From: Amylostereum areolatum
Lineage: Eukaryota > Basidiomycota > Agaricomycetes > Russulales > Stereaceae
Direction: 5' to 3'
Assembly: GCA_012932865.1 (NCBI GenBank)
Contig: SAXG01000006.1
Span: forward strand, 806,001-870,000
DNA length: 64,000 bases
The notes beneath the pieces were generated by a model. That model made no database searches. It saw only the letters and a program-made list of their open reading frames with translations, and was not told where the DNA came from. The first letter of the stretch is position 1. Each line of letters begins with the position of its first letter. Position numbers and translations under genes: made by a program. Positions 22,592 to 33,891 of this stretch are shown piece after piece.

Positions 22592-25500
22592 ATGTCCGGT
22601 CTCTCCTCTTTCCTTCCCTTCAAAACTCTAGGTTCGACAACTACCCGCGACAGGCCTCCGGATGCCCTCAGCCGCCTCCAGTCTGTCCTTCAGACCATGC
22701 CAGCCTCTAGAAAATATGTCTTTACCCCGTCCACACGAGCTGAGATCCTCTCAGAGCTTTACAATTCCTTCTGGGGCTCCTACGCACATCTCTTCCTTCC
22801 TAACTCTAATTCTAGTCTGCCGCTGCACACGACGCTCAGTGAAGTCCAGACGCGCCTCAACTTCTCGGGTGCGGCAGAAGAGGATCCCCCGGTGCCCGGC
22901 AGGCCATGTGGGAGGATATTCAGAAAGGGGGAAAGTTGTTTCCGTTGCAAGTGCGCTACCTCTCCCACTTCATTGCACCGTCTCTGACCACCGTTCAGGG
23001 ACTGCTCCTTGGATGACAGCTGCGTTTTATGCTCTCGATGCTTCCATGCTACCGATCATACGGACCACAATGTCAGTTTCTTCATCGCGCAACAGTCAGG
23101 CGGCTGTTGCGACTGTGGCGACTCGGAGGCCTGGCGGGGCGTGATCCAATGTCCGTTCCACCCGTCCGTGGAGGGCTCTCCTTGGTTGACCCCTGCTTCC
23201 GATCGAAATGTCATTTGGGGGCGGGATATACCTCCGGTTCCCAATTATCCGCAGCGTGTTACAGTCCCGCCCGAGTTGCGGGAGAGTATGAGCAAGACGG
23301 TCGCCCTGGCCTTCGATTTCATCCTCGAAACCTTGGACTGTTCTCCCGAGGAGACAACCGTGCCCGCAAAGGAAGCCGACCTACACCTTCAACCCACATG
23401 CGATCCCATGTTCGACGACCAATATTGCGTCGTCCTCTGGAATGACGAGAAGCACTCCTTCAACGAGGTCATAGACCTTCTCATGAAGGTCGGGGGATAC
23501 TCCAGAGAAGATGCATCCAATGTTGCGGACAAGGTCGATGAGCTCGGTCGCGAGATCATCGAAATGAGCTCCAACATCTCCCATCTTCTTGAAATGGCCA
23601 GCATCATTTCCCAGATAGAAATCGGCGTCACCGTGCGGCGAGCATACGACACATTCCGCGAGCACGCCGTGACCGCGATAATCGACTGGCTGGTTGACCT
23701 TACCCGTAGTCGCCTCAGCACAGACGCCATCATCCTTAGAGAAGTCATCGCCGAAGAGTTGCTTATGCCACGGAAACGGAGTTCGACAACAGCTGGAATA
23801 CCCGAGGTCGCTAGCATCCATGCCGAATTTCCCGAGGCTGCCCGCCTGGACTGGCTTTTTTTATACCACGCCAAACTTTGGAAGAAGCCGCGGATGAGCT
23901 TAAAGGAGATATATGCGTCTGTGCTCTGCCTGAGCCACCAACACAAGTTGGCAATATGTGCGTCTATGCCCTTCCAGGTTATATGATACCTAACACGTCT
24001 TCACTTAGCATCCCATTTCGCTAGCGTTTATCCACGGGTCATCGACACCTACCTCCTCGTAGATCGAGAAACGGAAACGTCCATCAAATACTTCGCATTG
24101 CAACTTTTCACCGTCCCATCTGCTGCACTTCATATTGTCCGTCATTATGACATCATCTCCCGCGTCCTGGCCATGATCACGGCGTTCTTTACGAACCAAG
24201 TCCGGGACAAACGCTTGCTTTATCCCCCAGATCTTCGAGGGGAAGTCGACGTCGATAGCGACCCGTTCAAGTCCAAACGATTCATGCCTGTTTTCAGCGA
24301 CCTGCGGTATCTTTGTCACAACGAACCCGTACAGAAGCTCATCGCACACAAGCACGAGTTCATTGCTCAGTTTGCTAAGACGTGCCAGCTCTTCATGTGC
24401 ATTAACCCCAACAAACGTGCCGCACATAGTCATGTCGAGTTCGAAACGGACGGATGGATCAGTGTCTTCAACGTGACCCTCTCCCTGTCGCGTGTCATCA
24501 AGGTGTACGGAGAAGCATTCGCCCACTCAACCCCTGCGGAACTCGTCGCTGCCATCACCACAGTGGTCCACCACATCCTTATGACATGCACATTGGCCGA
24601 CGACAGACTCGACAGGTCAAAGCACTCCGGCATCACCTTCCATGAAGTGATGTTCGGAGACTCCGTCTACTCAGTAGTTGCCTTCGACGTCCTGGAGGGC
24701 TGGGTTAGTTTCCATCATTCCCTCCAGTGGCTGCTGGCCGAACTCTTTAAGCACGTCGACATTCTTAGCGAGAGCTCACTTCGTGAAGTGGGTTTGCGCA
24801 GTATCAGAGATATTCTACTCCGCAATGCCAGCGAGAAAGCTGTCTTGACCATCATTGACTTCCCACTTCGAGGTATGTGGCGTATTTCGTTGTCATCAGC
24901 ATTTCCTGACGATGTTCTCAACAGTTCTTGCAATGGTCGCTCAGATCAGGACTGGCCTGTGGGTTCGGAATGGTTTCGCAATCCGTGGACAACTTCTACA
25001 CTATCGTGACTTCATGCTGCGGGAACTCTGCTACGATCAAGACCTATACATGATGCAGGCTTCCTTTATCATTCTCGACCCCGATATTGTTCTCGTGAGC
25101 ATGCTCGACCGCTTCCAACTGCGCGGCTTCTTTTCTGGCGCAATCATGCACCCATCATACGAGGGTTCCCAGCTGTTGAGCATGGTGGAAGAAATCCTTT
25201 ACATCCTTATAGCTATCTTCAGCGAGAACGGACATGCTGGCAAAATGCCTACGGCCACTGCCGTGCGACGGGAAATTGTTCACGCACTGGCCATTGGATC
25301 GTGTACTTTCACCGATCTCGTCAAGCGTGTCGCCGAGCGCCTTGTGGACGATCCTTGTTTTGAACGGGTTCTGCGGGAAGTGGCCAATTTCAGGCCACCG
25401 GAGGCAATCTCAGACTCTGGGCAGTACGAACTCAAGGCCGAAGTATACGAAGAGGTTAACCCTTTCTTTTACCATTATTCTCGCAACAAGCGCGAAGAGG

Positions 25501-28288
25501 TCGAAACTGTTCTGCGAAACCACTACAAGAAGAGGGGTGATCCCGACCATGTTATCGTCCCGAAGCCTCTTGGGATTACGCATGGACCCTTTGTGGCTCT
25601 CGCTACAGCTTTCGAGTCAGAGGTCCTCTTGCAAATCATGTTCTACGCCATTCTCAACATCCTCATCCTAACCGAGTCGACTGGGGCCGCACCTCCTTCA
25701 GGCGAGGCAATCTTAGATCAGGCGCTGCACCTCATTATGCTAGCGCTCGTCGAACGTCCCCTTATTTTCAGTCAGCTTGCGGCAATCAAAACATTTGACG
25801 AAAGCAAGAACCTCATCGACGTCTTATGCGCTTTGGAACACCATGAAACTTACCGGGGGTACAAGGCGCGAACTAGCTGGGTCTTAAACGAACTCACTAA
25901 ACACGTTTCCACCGCTGTCATATCTCGTCGGCGAGTGCTCGATGACAATGCAGAGGACCCGGAGAATGCGAAGAAGAAAGCAGCGAGGGCTCGACAGGAG
26001 GCGATCATGAAACAGATGAAAGCTCAGCAGGCCAGTTTCGCGATAAACTTCGAGGACGACGAAGATGATGTCGAGGAAGAGCCTTCAACCACCGATGTCC
26101 CTGTTTCCTTCGGGACGTGCATCGTCTGCCAAGAGGAGCTCAACGCGTCCAAACCATTTGGCGCACTGGGCCTTATGCAGTCAAGCAAGCTCATCCGCCG
26201 TCACCCAGACAACAACAGCAGCTTCATGAACGAAGTTATACAGACCTCGTATTCTCTGGATCGCAATACGACAGCTTCGCCCGCGTGGACATTTCCACCA
26301 AGGCCTCAGGACTTCGAAGACTCGAGAGCACCGCCTCAGACATTCGAAATATTCCAACCTCAGAACACGCGCTTCGGTCTTCATGGGTCAATCTGTAGTC
26401 ACCTCATGCACCTCGAATGCTTCAATGTGTACACGGTATCCATCAGACAACGGCATCGGAGTCAATCCACCAGGAATCATCCGGAGAGCATTCCGCGAAA
26501 GGAGTTTATCTGCCCGCTTTGCAAGAGTCTCGGCAACGTTATTCTGCCTGTCTCGAACCCCACGGCAGTCGAGCTTAACACACTTCCTTTCGCTGACTGG
26601 ACACGGGCCGCCGGGATTAGTATCCTGAAGTCCAAGCCGGACCCCATCCTCGACTCCCTGCTCGTTCGAAATGGCACAGGAGAACTCGCGTTTTGGGCCG
26701 CTCAAGATCCTGGTTATGTCTCGTTCTTCCGCCAAGACAATCGGTGGACGGACTGGGATATGCACAAGATGGTGGATAGCGTGATGAATGTCGCCCGTGC
26801 TGTTTCACAACAGTCACGACATCTTCGAGATCGTCCAGAGCCAGAACAGGGAGAACGGGGTGCTGGGATGTACCTCCCTGAAGATCTCGTCGGATATACT
26901 GTCGCCTGTTTGGAAATTGCCCAACGAGGCGTTCCCAGTCAAGGTGGCATCGTCGCGGATAACATCACCGAATCGCAGACGCGCATGCTTAGAGGGTTCA
27001 TGGCCATACTGACCAAATTGGCCGCCATTTCTTTCAAAGGAAGACCTGACGATGGCAAGGAAGCTTTGCGGCAAGCGATAATCAAACGGCTTCTCCCCGA
27101 GTGGAGTCTTTCGACAATGAACCCCGTGACATACCCTCTCCTACTCCGCGACCCCTTCACCATCCTCGTCGAAACCGCTGCTGTTGCACCTGAGATGTTA
27201 CGCCACGTTCTCACGCTTGCCTACTATGCCTGCCTGGCAAGGACCGTTATAGGGCTCATATACGTGCTCAACAAGACACGCAGTTGGCCCGTGCAGACCG
27301 CTGGAACGCGCGCCTACACGAATCTATTTGGCGACTTGCGGATGTTTTTCACATCTGTCGTGCGCCATTCGCCGGTTGTTGAGCATGCCAGTGAGATCGT
27401 TTTCTCCACGTATGGAGAGGCACGGATCGAGAAACTCGTGTACACATTCACCTTACCCTTCCTCCGACGTGCAGCCATTCTATGTCGTGCTGTTTTCCCC
27501 TCCGCCTTCCCCAGTCCCGCTCTAGATGCAGCTTCGAACGTGTGCGAATACACGCGCCTCCTCAATCTGCTCGGTATCCCACCCCTCGCGGATCTTCCCA
27601 GCCAGGAGACTCTCCAAACATCGCTCTCCGGCTGGTGTTCGCACTACGGTCACTCGCCCGTGGCATCCCAGCTCAACTGTGGTATTATCCTCGAGAACCC
27701 GACTATTTACCGCATTGCGAGGTTACCCGTCGTGCTCGACACGCTCTTCAGCGAGCAGGACCGAGCAATGACGTGCAAGAAATGTAACACTGTGCCTCTG
27801 GATGCGGCGATCTGTCTTGTGTGTGGAACAATAGTGTGTTTCCAGAGTCATTGTTGCATGGATAGGGAGCATGGGGACAAGGGCGAATGTAATATGCACA
27901 CGAGAGAGTGAGTCGCCCGGTTTATCCTGACTCTTGCGGCGCACTGATTATCACACGTAAATGTATAGGTGTGGTGGTGTAATTGGCCTCTTTTTCCTCG
28001 TCAAGCGTTGTTCGCTGCTGTACTTACATGCGGGTAACGGCTGCTTTACACAATCGCCATACCTTGACGCCCACGGCGAAATCGACATGTCGATGCGGTA
28101 AGCGCACCTCTCGTCGGGTTTCATCTCGTTTGATGCTCACCGGAATCTACAGACGAGGACGCCGTCAGTTCTTGCACCCTGCACGGTGGGAGGAGGTTCG
28201 CAAGATATGGCTTAACCACGGTATTCCCACACTTGTCGCGCGGAAACTTGAGGGAACCGTAGATGCTGGGGGATGGGAGACCCTCTGA
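22592..28288 (+). CDS. UBR1: UBR1-type E3 ubiquitin ligase (N-recognin), 1809 aa
   Basis: Recognises destabilising N-terminal residues and ubiquitylates the proteins in the Arg/N-degron pathway, in cytosol and nucleus. Six exons: 22592-22950, 22999-23957, 24009-24872, 24925-27907, 27969-28097 and 28153-28288 (5430 nt). Domains: UBR box at about residues 105-170 (CGRIFRKGESCFRCKDC ... CVLCSRCF ... GGCCDCGD); ClpS-like domain around residues 260-310 (YCVVLWNDEKHSFNEVIDLL); winged-helix region; RING-H2 at about 26110-26530 (CIVCQEEL ... CSHLMHLECF ... FICPLCKS); and the C-terminal autoinhibitory domain ending with CLVCGTIVC, a CGGVIGLFF block and PYLDAHGEIDMSMRRGRRQF. The zinc ligands of the UBR box appear complete. 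Length and order are typical. No frame defects in 5.4 kb of coding sequence, unlike several neighbours. Confidence 0.96.
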
Positions 28289-28511
28289 GATCTGAGGGGT
28301 TTTAAACGGATGTCTGTAATGTTCACCGGACAGCGAACTTGCATGGTAGTGTATAACATTCTGTATCTTGTATGTAGTAGTATTCTTTAGTCAAGGTTAC
28401 TTATCGTCGTCGCTTTGTGGATCTCGCATTGGATAACAGTGTCGCCCGAATTTGCCGTCTGTATTTTAACATAGAACAATGGATTGATGTAGTCTGGCTC
28501 CTACTGGGCCC

Positions 28512-30510
28512 TCATGGGGCAGGCTTCCCCTCGCTTGGCTCTTTAGACAGGGTACCCAACGACTCGTTTAACTTGTCCAAGATGTTCAAGGTTCGCTCCC
28601 GACCGATTACGGCCATGGTCTCGGGGACAGGTGGACCCGACTTCATTCCACTAATAGCAATCCTCAACACGGTCATGACGACTTTCATACCGCCGAGGTC
28701 TGGGTCCGCCTTGGACATTATCCGCAGCCCGCTAGAAAGGTCAAGTGTGGTCCATTGTTGTTCTTCGATACCGTCAAGACAGGCGCGAGTGGCACGAACA
28801 ACCTCCAGGACGTGTTCAGCGCTATAAGCGGACATGTCCTTCGGCGAGGGAACAGGAGGGTCGACGAAGAAGTAAGGACCATGAATGGGGAGAGCACTCA
28901 GGGTGGGTAAACGGCCGAGTATCGAGTTCAGGACGGATGTGATGTATGGAATTGATGTATGAGGGCTGTAGGCACGGGTGATGAGTGAAGCAGTTCAGGA
29001 TGTCAAAGGTGAACTTTACCTGTCTGGGAATGCTTCTGTTACGAGGGATTGAGCGCGACTAGCAAGTTCGGACGCTGGGATACGACCGAGGTGGACCTTG
29101 TTCAGATGGAGCAGTTTGGAAGGGTCAAGGACCGAGCGGCGATGCGTCACAAATGAGAGGTCAAACTAGACGAGACATGAGACGCATGTCAACCTCTGGA
29201 AAGCGGAGGACGCTACCTGTTGAATCATTTCCGGTACCGTGAAGACCGCTGTGCTATCCGGTGCACGAGACGGCGGGTGAGCATGACAAAGATCGGAAGA
29301 GGACTGGGGGTCATTGTGGGAATGGTCATGTTCATGTGAGCGGTCTACACCCCAGCCTGCGAGACCTAGCCAATTCAACACGGCGGGGGGTTCCCAGCCT
29401 TCGTCCTACTCGAGTCGTTATATCATCAATGCACACACTCAAACGGCGAGGAGAACTCACGATATAGTCTTGGACTCGTACATTTCCATGCCGTTTGGAC
29501 ATTTTCGTCCCGTCTGGATTGAGGAGCAGCGGAAGATGCGCAAATAAGGGCGGTTGCAGGTCGAGGGCAGCATATAGGTCAAGGTGTAGCGGCAACGATA
29601 AAAGCCATTCCTACGATAATAAATGTAAGACAAGCGTGGCGTAATGACAGGAAAGTTTCAGATGTACTTCGCCGCGGATAACATGGGTGATTCCCATTTC
29701 ATGATCGTCTGCGATGTTGGCGAGGTGGTACGTTGGGAATTTATCGGACTTGATGAGGATAGGGTCGGTGGGAAGCGATGCGTGAGCGTCCCGGACCTTC
29801 CCAAAAATCATATCTGGCTCCGTGGCACGTCGAGGTAAGTTCGAGTCCTGTGAACGATGTCAACGGGTTGTGTCTAATTTGGGGCCAAAAGCGCCTACAT
29901 TCAACCTCACGACATGGCTCTCCCCAGCGCGCACCCGTCGGGCAACTTCCTCGTCCGTCAAACGAAGACAAGCTTTGTCGTAGGTAGAATTGGAGCCTGA
30001 GCGGGCCAAACGCTCGCGCACGTCGCCGAGGCGTGTAGGTGAGCAGAAACACCGGTATGCATGCCCAGACTGCACATAACGTTGAGACAGAATATAACAG
30101 AAGCAGATAGCGGCTTACCTCGAGCAGCCTACTTGCGTAGGAATGATAGAGATCGAGTCGTTCAGACTAGGCTTTATTGAGTTATAGTCACCAAACGAAA
30201 GCTGAGCGTACTTGGAAATATGGACCATGTGGGCCAGGCTTTCCGGGACCTGATAGAGTTCAAAATGACGCCGCGACGTGAGAAGGCAATGCCCACCAAA
30301 GTCGTAATCTAACCCAGCCCATGCTAACCCGGAGCGAATGCCCTCCACTGAACCTGGGACTGCACGTGTAGCGTCGGTGTCTTCAATCCTCAGAATCCAG
30401 TGTCCACCATGCTTCTGAGCATACAAATGGTTAAGTAGTGCAGTTCGGAGACCTCCGAGATGGAGAGGACCTGTTGGTGATGGTGCGAAGCGTAGGAGAG
30501 GGGGCTTCAT
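28512..30510 (-). CDS. MSE1: Mitochondrial glutamyl-tRNA synthetase
   Basis: Class I synthetase charging mitochondrial tRNA-Glu (and usually tRNA-Gln). The start ATG at 30510 gives [20 protein letters not shown] with the HIGH motif PLHLGG. Further blocks: [31 protein letters not shown] across short exons, [34 protein letters not shown], the KMSKS motif [10 protein letters not shown] and [17 protein letters not shown]. The C-terminal anticodon-binding region ends [12 protein letters not shown] before the stop at 28512. About eight introns with canonical ends. No mitochondrial presequence is visible at this start, so a small upstream exon or an internal targeting signal is possible. The assignment as the mitochondrial enzyme rests on the bacterial-like sequence. 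It is convergent with UBR1, 223 bp apart. Confidence 0.93.
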
Positions 30511-31781
30511 GTCGCCGAAGTCGTTCAAAGCTGTTCATTGACTTAGACTAACTTCATAAACACAAGCTATGATCACGTGATGCGCGTTGAACTTCCAGCT
30601 GGAGGAAATTAATACTTATATGCTTCATGCTTTTACTGAACCATCCTACTATATATACCGTCGTGTTATCGACAGCCCGCCGCGCGACCACCAATCTCAG
30701 GCGTTATGAATATGGACACAATTATAGAAGGGATGTAAGAGGTGGGTTTCCTTGCGCGGGGACCGCTGGCAAGCCGCTGTAAGAGTAAGTAAACGAAGGA
30801 AAAGGTTTCAGCCTAAGCTTACTGGAGTTTTTGTCTCTTCTGATTCCTCCGCCGCGTGCAAGTTACTGCAAGTGCCAACATGTGAGCCCCGACAGTTCAC
30901 AAGACTACACACAAACACGAGTAGAAAGGCCATTCCCATCCCAATACGAAATACTGACTGAAAAGTAGAGTTAACAAATCTAGACACGGTGTAACGATGA
31001 GTGGGTTGGCGCGAGGCCTACATACATTAGCGACGCGGGCCGTGCGCTGAGTAGGGTGAAGTGGCTAATCATCACCAGGTGATGACTGGTTTTAAACGTG
31101 GGGTAAGAACACACCAGCAGCCGGCTGACGGTGCAAAGACGACGGTGCGGGTGTGTTAGGCTGTTCCAGGGTAGAACTCATGCTTGCAAGCGACATTGTG
31201 AGGGCAGCAGGAGCTGTAAGTTGTGATTGATGGACGACTTTAAACCTGGATAAGCATGTGTCTGCCCCAAGGATCCGGCACGGAGGGACGATGAAGAATA
31301 CATGCACGAACCAGATATTGCGCTGCCCGCCACCAGTGTCCACTGGGAAACAAAAAAGCTTTGAAGACGACAATAGAAAGATGCAAGTGCAGCGAATACT
31401 ACTTGCGGAGGATAGGAATATTCCCGAGAAGGGGGAGCCAGGTGACAGTTGCGTGCCTTCTGACAAACATGTCCAGCCATATATGTGAAGGACCATTGAA
31501 TGGGTACGGACCTCAGGCGTTATGCCCTACGTCAGGTGCAACTCTCAGACCCGTGTAAATGCTTGAAAAGGAGCAAAAAATCGGATGGCCTTTGACAAGG
31601 AGACATTCGATTGAAAAGTGCCTAAAATACATATTGTACACGTGGAACTGGGGGGAGGGGGAAGGGGGAGATGAGCCAAACGTTATAGCTAGCTAAGCGC
31701 ACTATGACCAACGTACCTCTTCTCAGCCTAAGTGCAAGAACGACAAACCACCCAACCCTTCCCAGGGGCCAACCTCACGTC
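30511..31781. other. Intergenic DNA, no supported gene
   Basis: 1.3 kb holding the MSE1 promoter and the 3' flank of CSN7. A TATATATA stretch lies at about 30650 and an AT-rich block surrounds it. Short frames here do not look like protein. Confidence 0.4.
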
Positions 31782-32938
31782 CTATTGCGTTTGCTGCGCG
31801 TCTTTCCAGGAATCTCTTGCGATGCCCTGCGTAGAGTCCAAAGGTCGGCCCGCAGGCACGCAGCATGAGGACTGGGGGTCACGTACTTGCGATTCTTTCC
31901 CTTCGCACCCGACCCCGTGGGCTCGTCGACGTCCATGTCCTCGTCCCGATCCTTCCACAGCGCGCAGAGATCCGGACTCCTTCGCGTTCTCGCGCGCCCT
32001 CAGGTCCCCGGAGCGCTTGGTCTTCTCCCGTTTGTCGAGGACCTCCTTGAGGTTCGCGTGGAGGGCTGGCGTCGTGGGCATTCGCCTCCCTGGCGGCGGC
32101 GGCGGACATGGACGACAGCGCGCCCAGTTTCGAGTCGAGGGTGGCAAGGATCGAGGACGTCGTGGATGCCCTGCGGAACCGCGTTGGCCTCGCGCGAAGG
32201 AAGGCGGCGCGACGGAGAAGAGGGACGCACCAGTCTTCTAGGGCACCGAGAAGGGAGCCGAGGGCCTCGTGGGGGATGTCGCGCCCGATCGTGTACTCGA
32301 CCTCGAACTGTTGCTTGTTTTGGTCGAGCTTTCCGCGGATGAGGTCCGAGTACAGCGCATCGATGATGAGCGATTCGAGGGCGTGGACCGAAGGGAGGTC
32401 CAGCGCGGCGAGGAGGGGCGCGTATGGAAGGATCTGCGGCCACACGTAAGGAATGTGGACGACGCGGACGGCAAACGCCTTACGCGGGACTGCATGGCGA
32501 AGGAGACCAGCGAGAGGTGCTTCAGCTTGGATGCTTGTGCGGGACTGAGGGCCGGAAGCGCATCTTTCTTTTCTGCAAGCCGGGAAGAACACGGTCAGCC
32601 CTCACCCCTGCGGCCTGGATCTCGGGCGATGCGCACCCTTGTAATCCGGGTAGGTGTGGTAGGCGAACAGCTCGAGGAGAGCGTGGTATTGGGCGTGCGT
32701 TTCGCTTTGGCGAAGCTTGGGGAGCGGGAAAGAACGCGCGTTAGCGTGGGGTGGTAGGTGCGACCGGGGGTAGCGTGGATATTACCTCTGCGATGGATGG
32801 CATCTCGAGGAGTTCGCTGAAGACATACACGCCGGAGGCGGAGGTCGCGTCCTGGACAAGCTTGGCGGCTGCGGCACCCCTGGCAGATTTCGCCATGAGA
32901 AGATAGGGTTCCAGTTTCGTGACGAGAGAGGGATCCAT
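31782..32938 (-). CDS. CSN7: COP9 signalosome subunit 7 (PCI domain), C-terminal part with two apparent frameshifts
   Basis: Subunit of the signalosome that removes Nedd8 from cullin ligases. It starts MDPSLVTKLEPYLLMAKSAR at 32938 and continues with YVFSELLEMPSIAE, LRQSETHAQYHALLELFAYH and TYPDYK. Then come the PCI winged-helix part ILPYAPLLAALDLPSVHALE, SLIIDALYSDLIRGKLDQ and YTIGRDIPHEALG, all joined by canonical introns. After the last intron the frame is correct through LATLDSKLGALSS and AREANAHDA. The next plausible coding stretch (LHANLKEVLDKREKTKRSGD) lies one base later, and the acidic end (LWKDRDEDMDVDEPTGSGAK) one base later again. No GT donor fits an intron at either place. The changes map to about 32061-32076 and 31970-31982. 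The 3' end is uncertain; a final intron starting GTACGT near 31888 may lead to the stop at 31782. Confidence 0.82.
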
Positions 32939-33891
32939 CGCGTCGAATGAGTGGTGAAGATGGGCAGAAGGTGAAACGGTGGACGCTGTCGAGTATCGAG
33001 TCGAGAGCGAACTGAGTGGCGACTCAAGTTGCGGAATCGGGAAAGCCGTGGGAATCGGCCCTTGCACGCGATCAACCCTGCTCTGGCGTTCGTACATAAG
33101 TAAGTTACATACTAAGAACAACTTGAACTCATTGCTAGCTCAAAGAACTTCGCTCTTCCGTCGAATCCAAAGCTCGAATCGCCTCCGCACACCCCACCAA
33201 AAAAAGCGCTCCCCTCCCGCAAAAAGAAAAACCCAAAACGCAAAGGAACCCATATTCCCGACGCGAGACCGACACCCGTCGAGACTGGCAAGCGCGAGCG
33301 GAGAAAAAGGAAATCGAGAATATATTCGTACAGACACTCCCTCGGGAGGGGAGGGGAGACGCGGTTCATATCGTATTCATGGTACACTGCGACGCGGGGG
33401 CTCGGTCGGCGTTCTTGTGCGTTCTGGGGAGGGGAGGGAGGGAGGGAGGGGGAGCGTCGAAGTGCGGGGGAGGTAAGGGACGATGAATGTGAGGAGGGAG
33501 GGGGCAGACGGGAGGAGATACCGATGGACGCATGCGGGTGGGTGCGGGACGGTGTGAACAGGACATCGTGGAGATAGGTGAATAGGTAGGTAGGACAGGC
33601 AGAGAGTTAGAACCGTGACGTGCGGGCGACTGGACTGGACTAGGAGTAGCTTAAGAACAGAGACAAAGCAAGCGGGGGCGCAGGGTGGTCCGAGACAAGA
33701 CGGGGGACGAGGACAACAACATGCTAGAAAAATGAAGGGATGGGGGCAGGGGGCAGCGACGGATCTCGTACACGCGCGAAATAAGATAGAATACCGAGTG
33801 CAGATTTACCGAAACGAAAACAAAGAAAGAAACGAACGAACAAATAAAACCGAGCTTGACGAGCGCAAGGCGGGATGGACGATCGGACGGG
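32939..33891. other. CSN7 promoter and PSP1-gene 3' region
   Basis: 950 bp without a gene. A G-rich block at 33426-33453 (GGGAGGGAGGGAGGG type) could form a quadruplex on the plus strand. Confidence 0.45.
33426..33453 (+). repeat. G-rich (GGGA)n tract
   Basis: Seven G-runs separated by single A. A potential G-quadruplex, 440 bp from the 3' end of the PSP1-domain gene. Confidence 0.7.
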
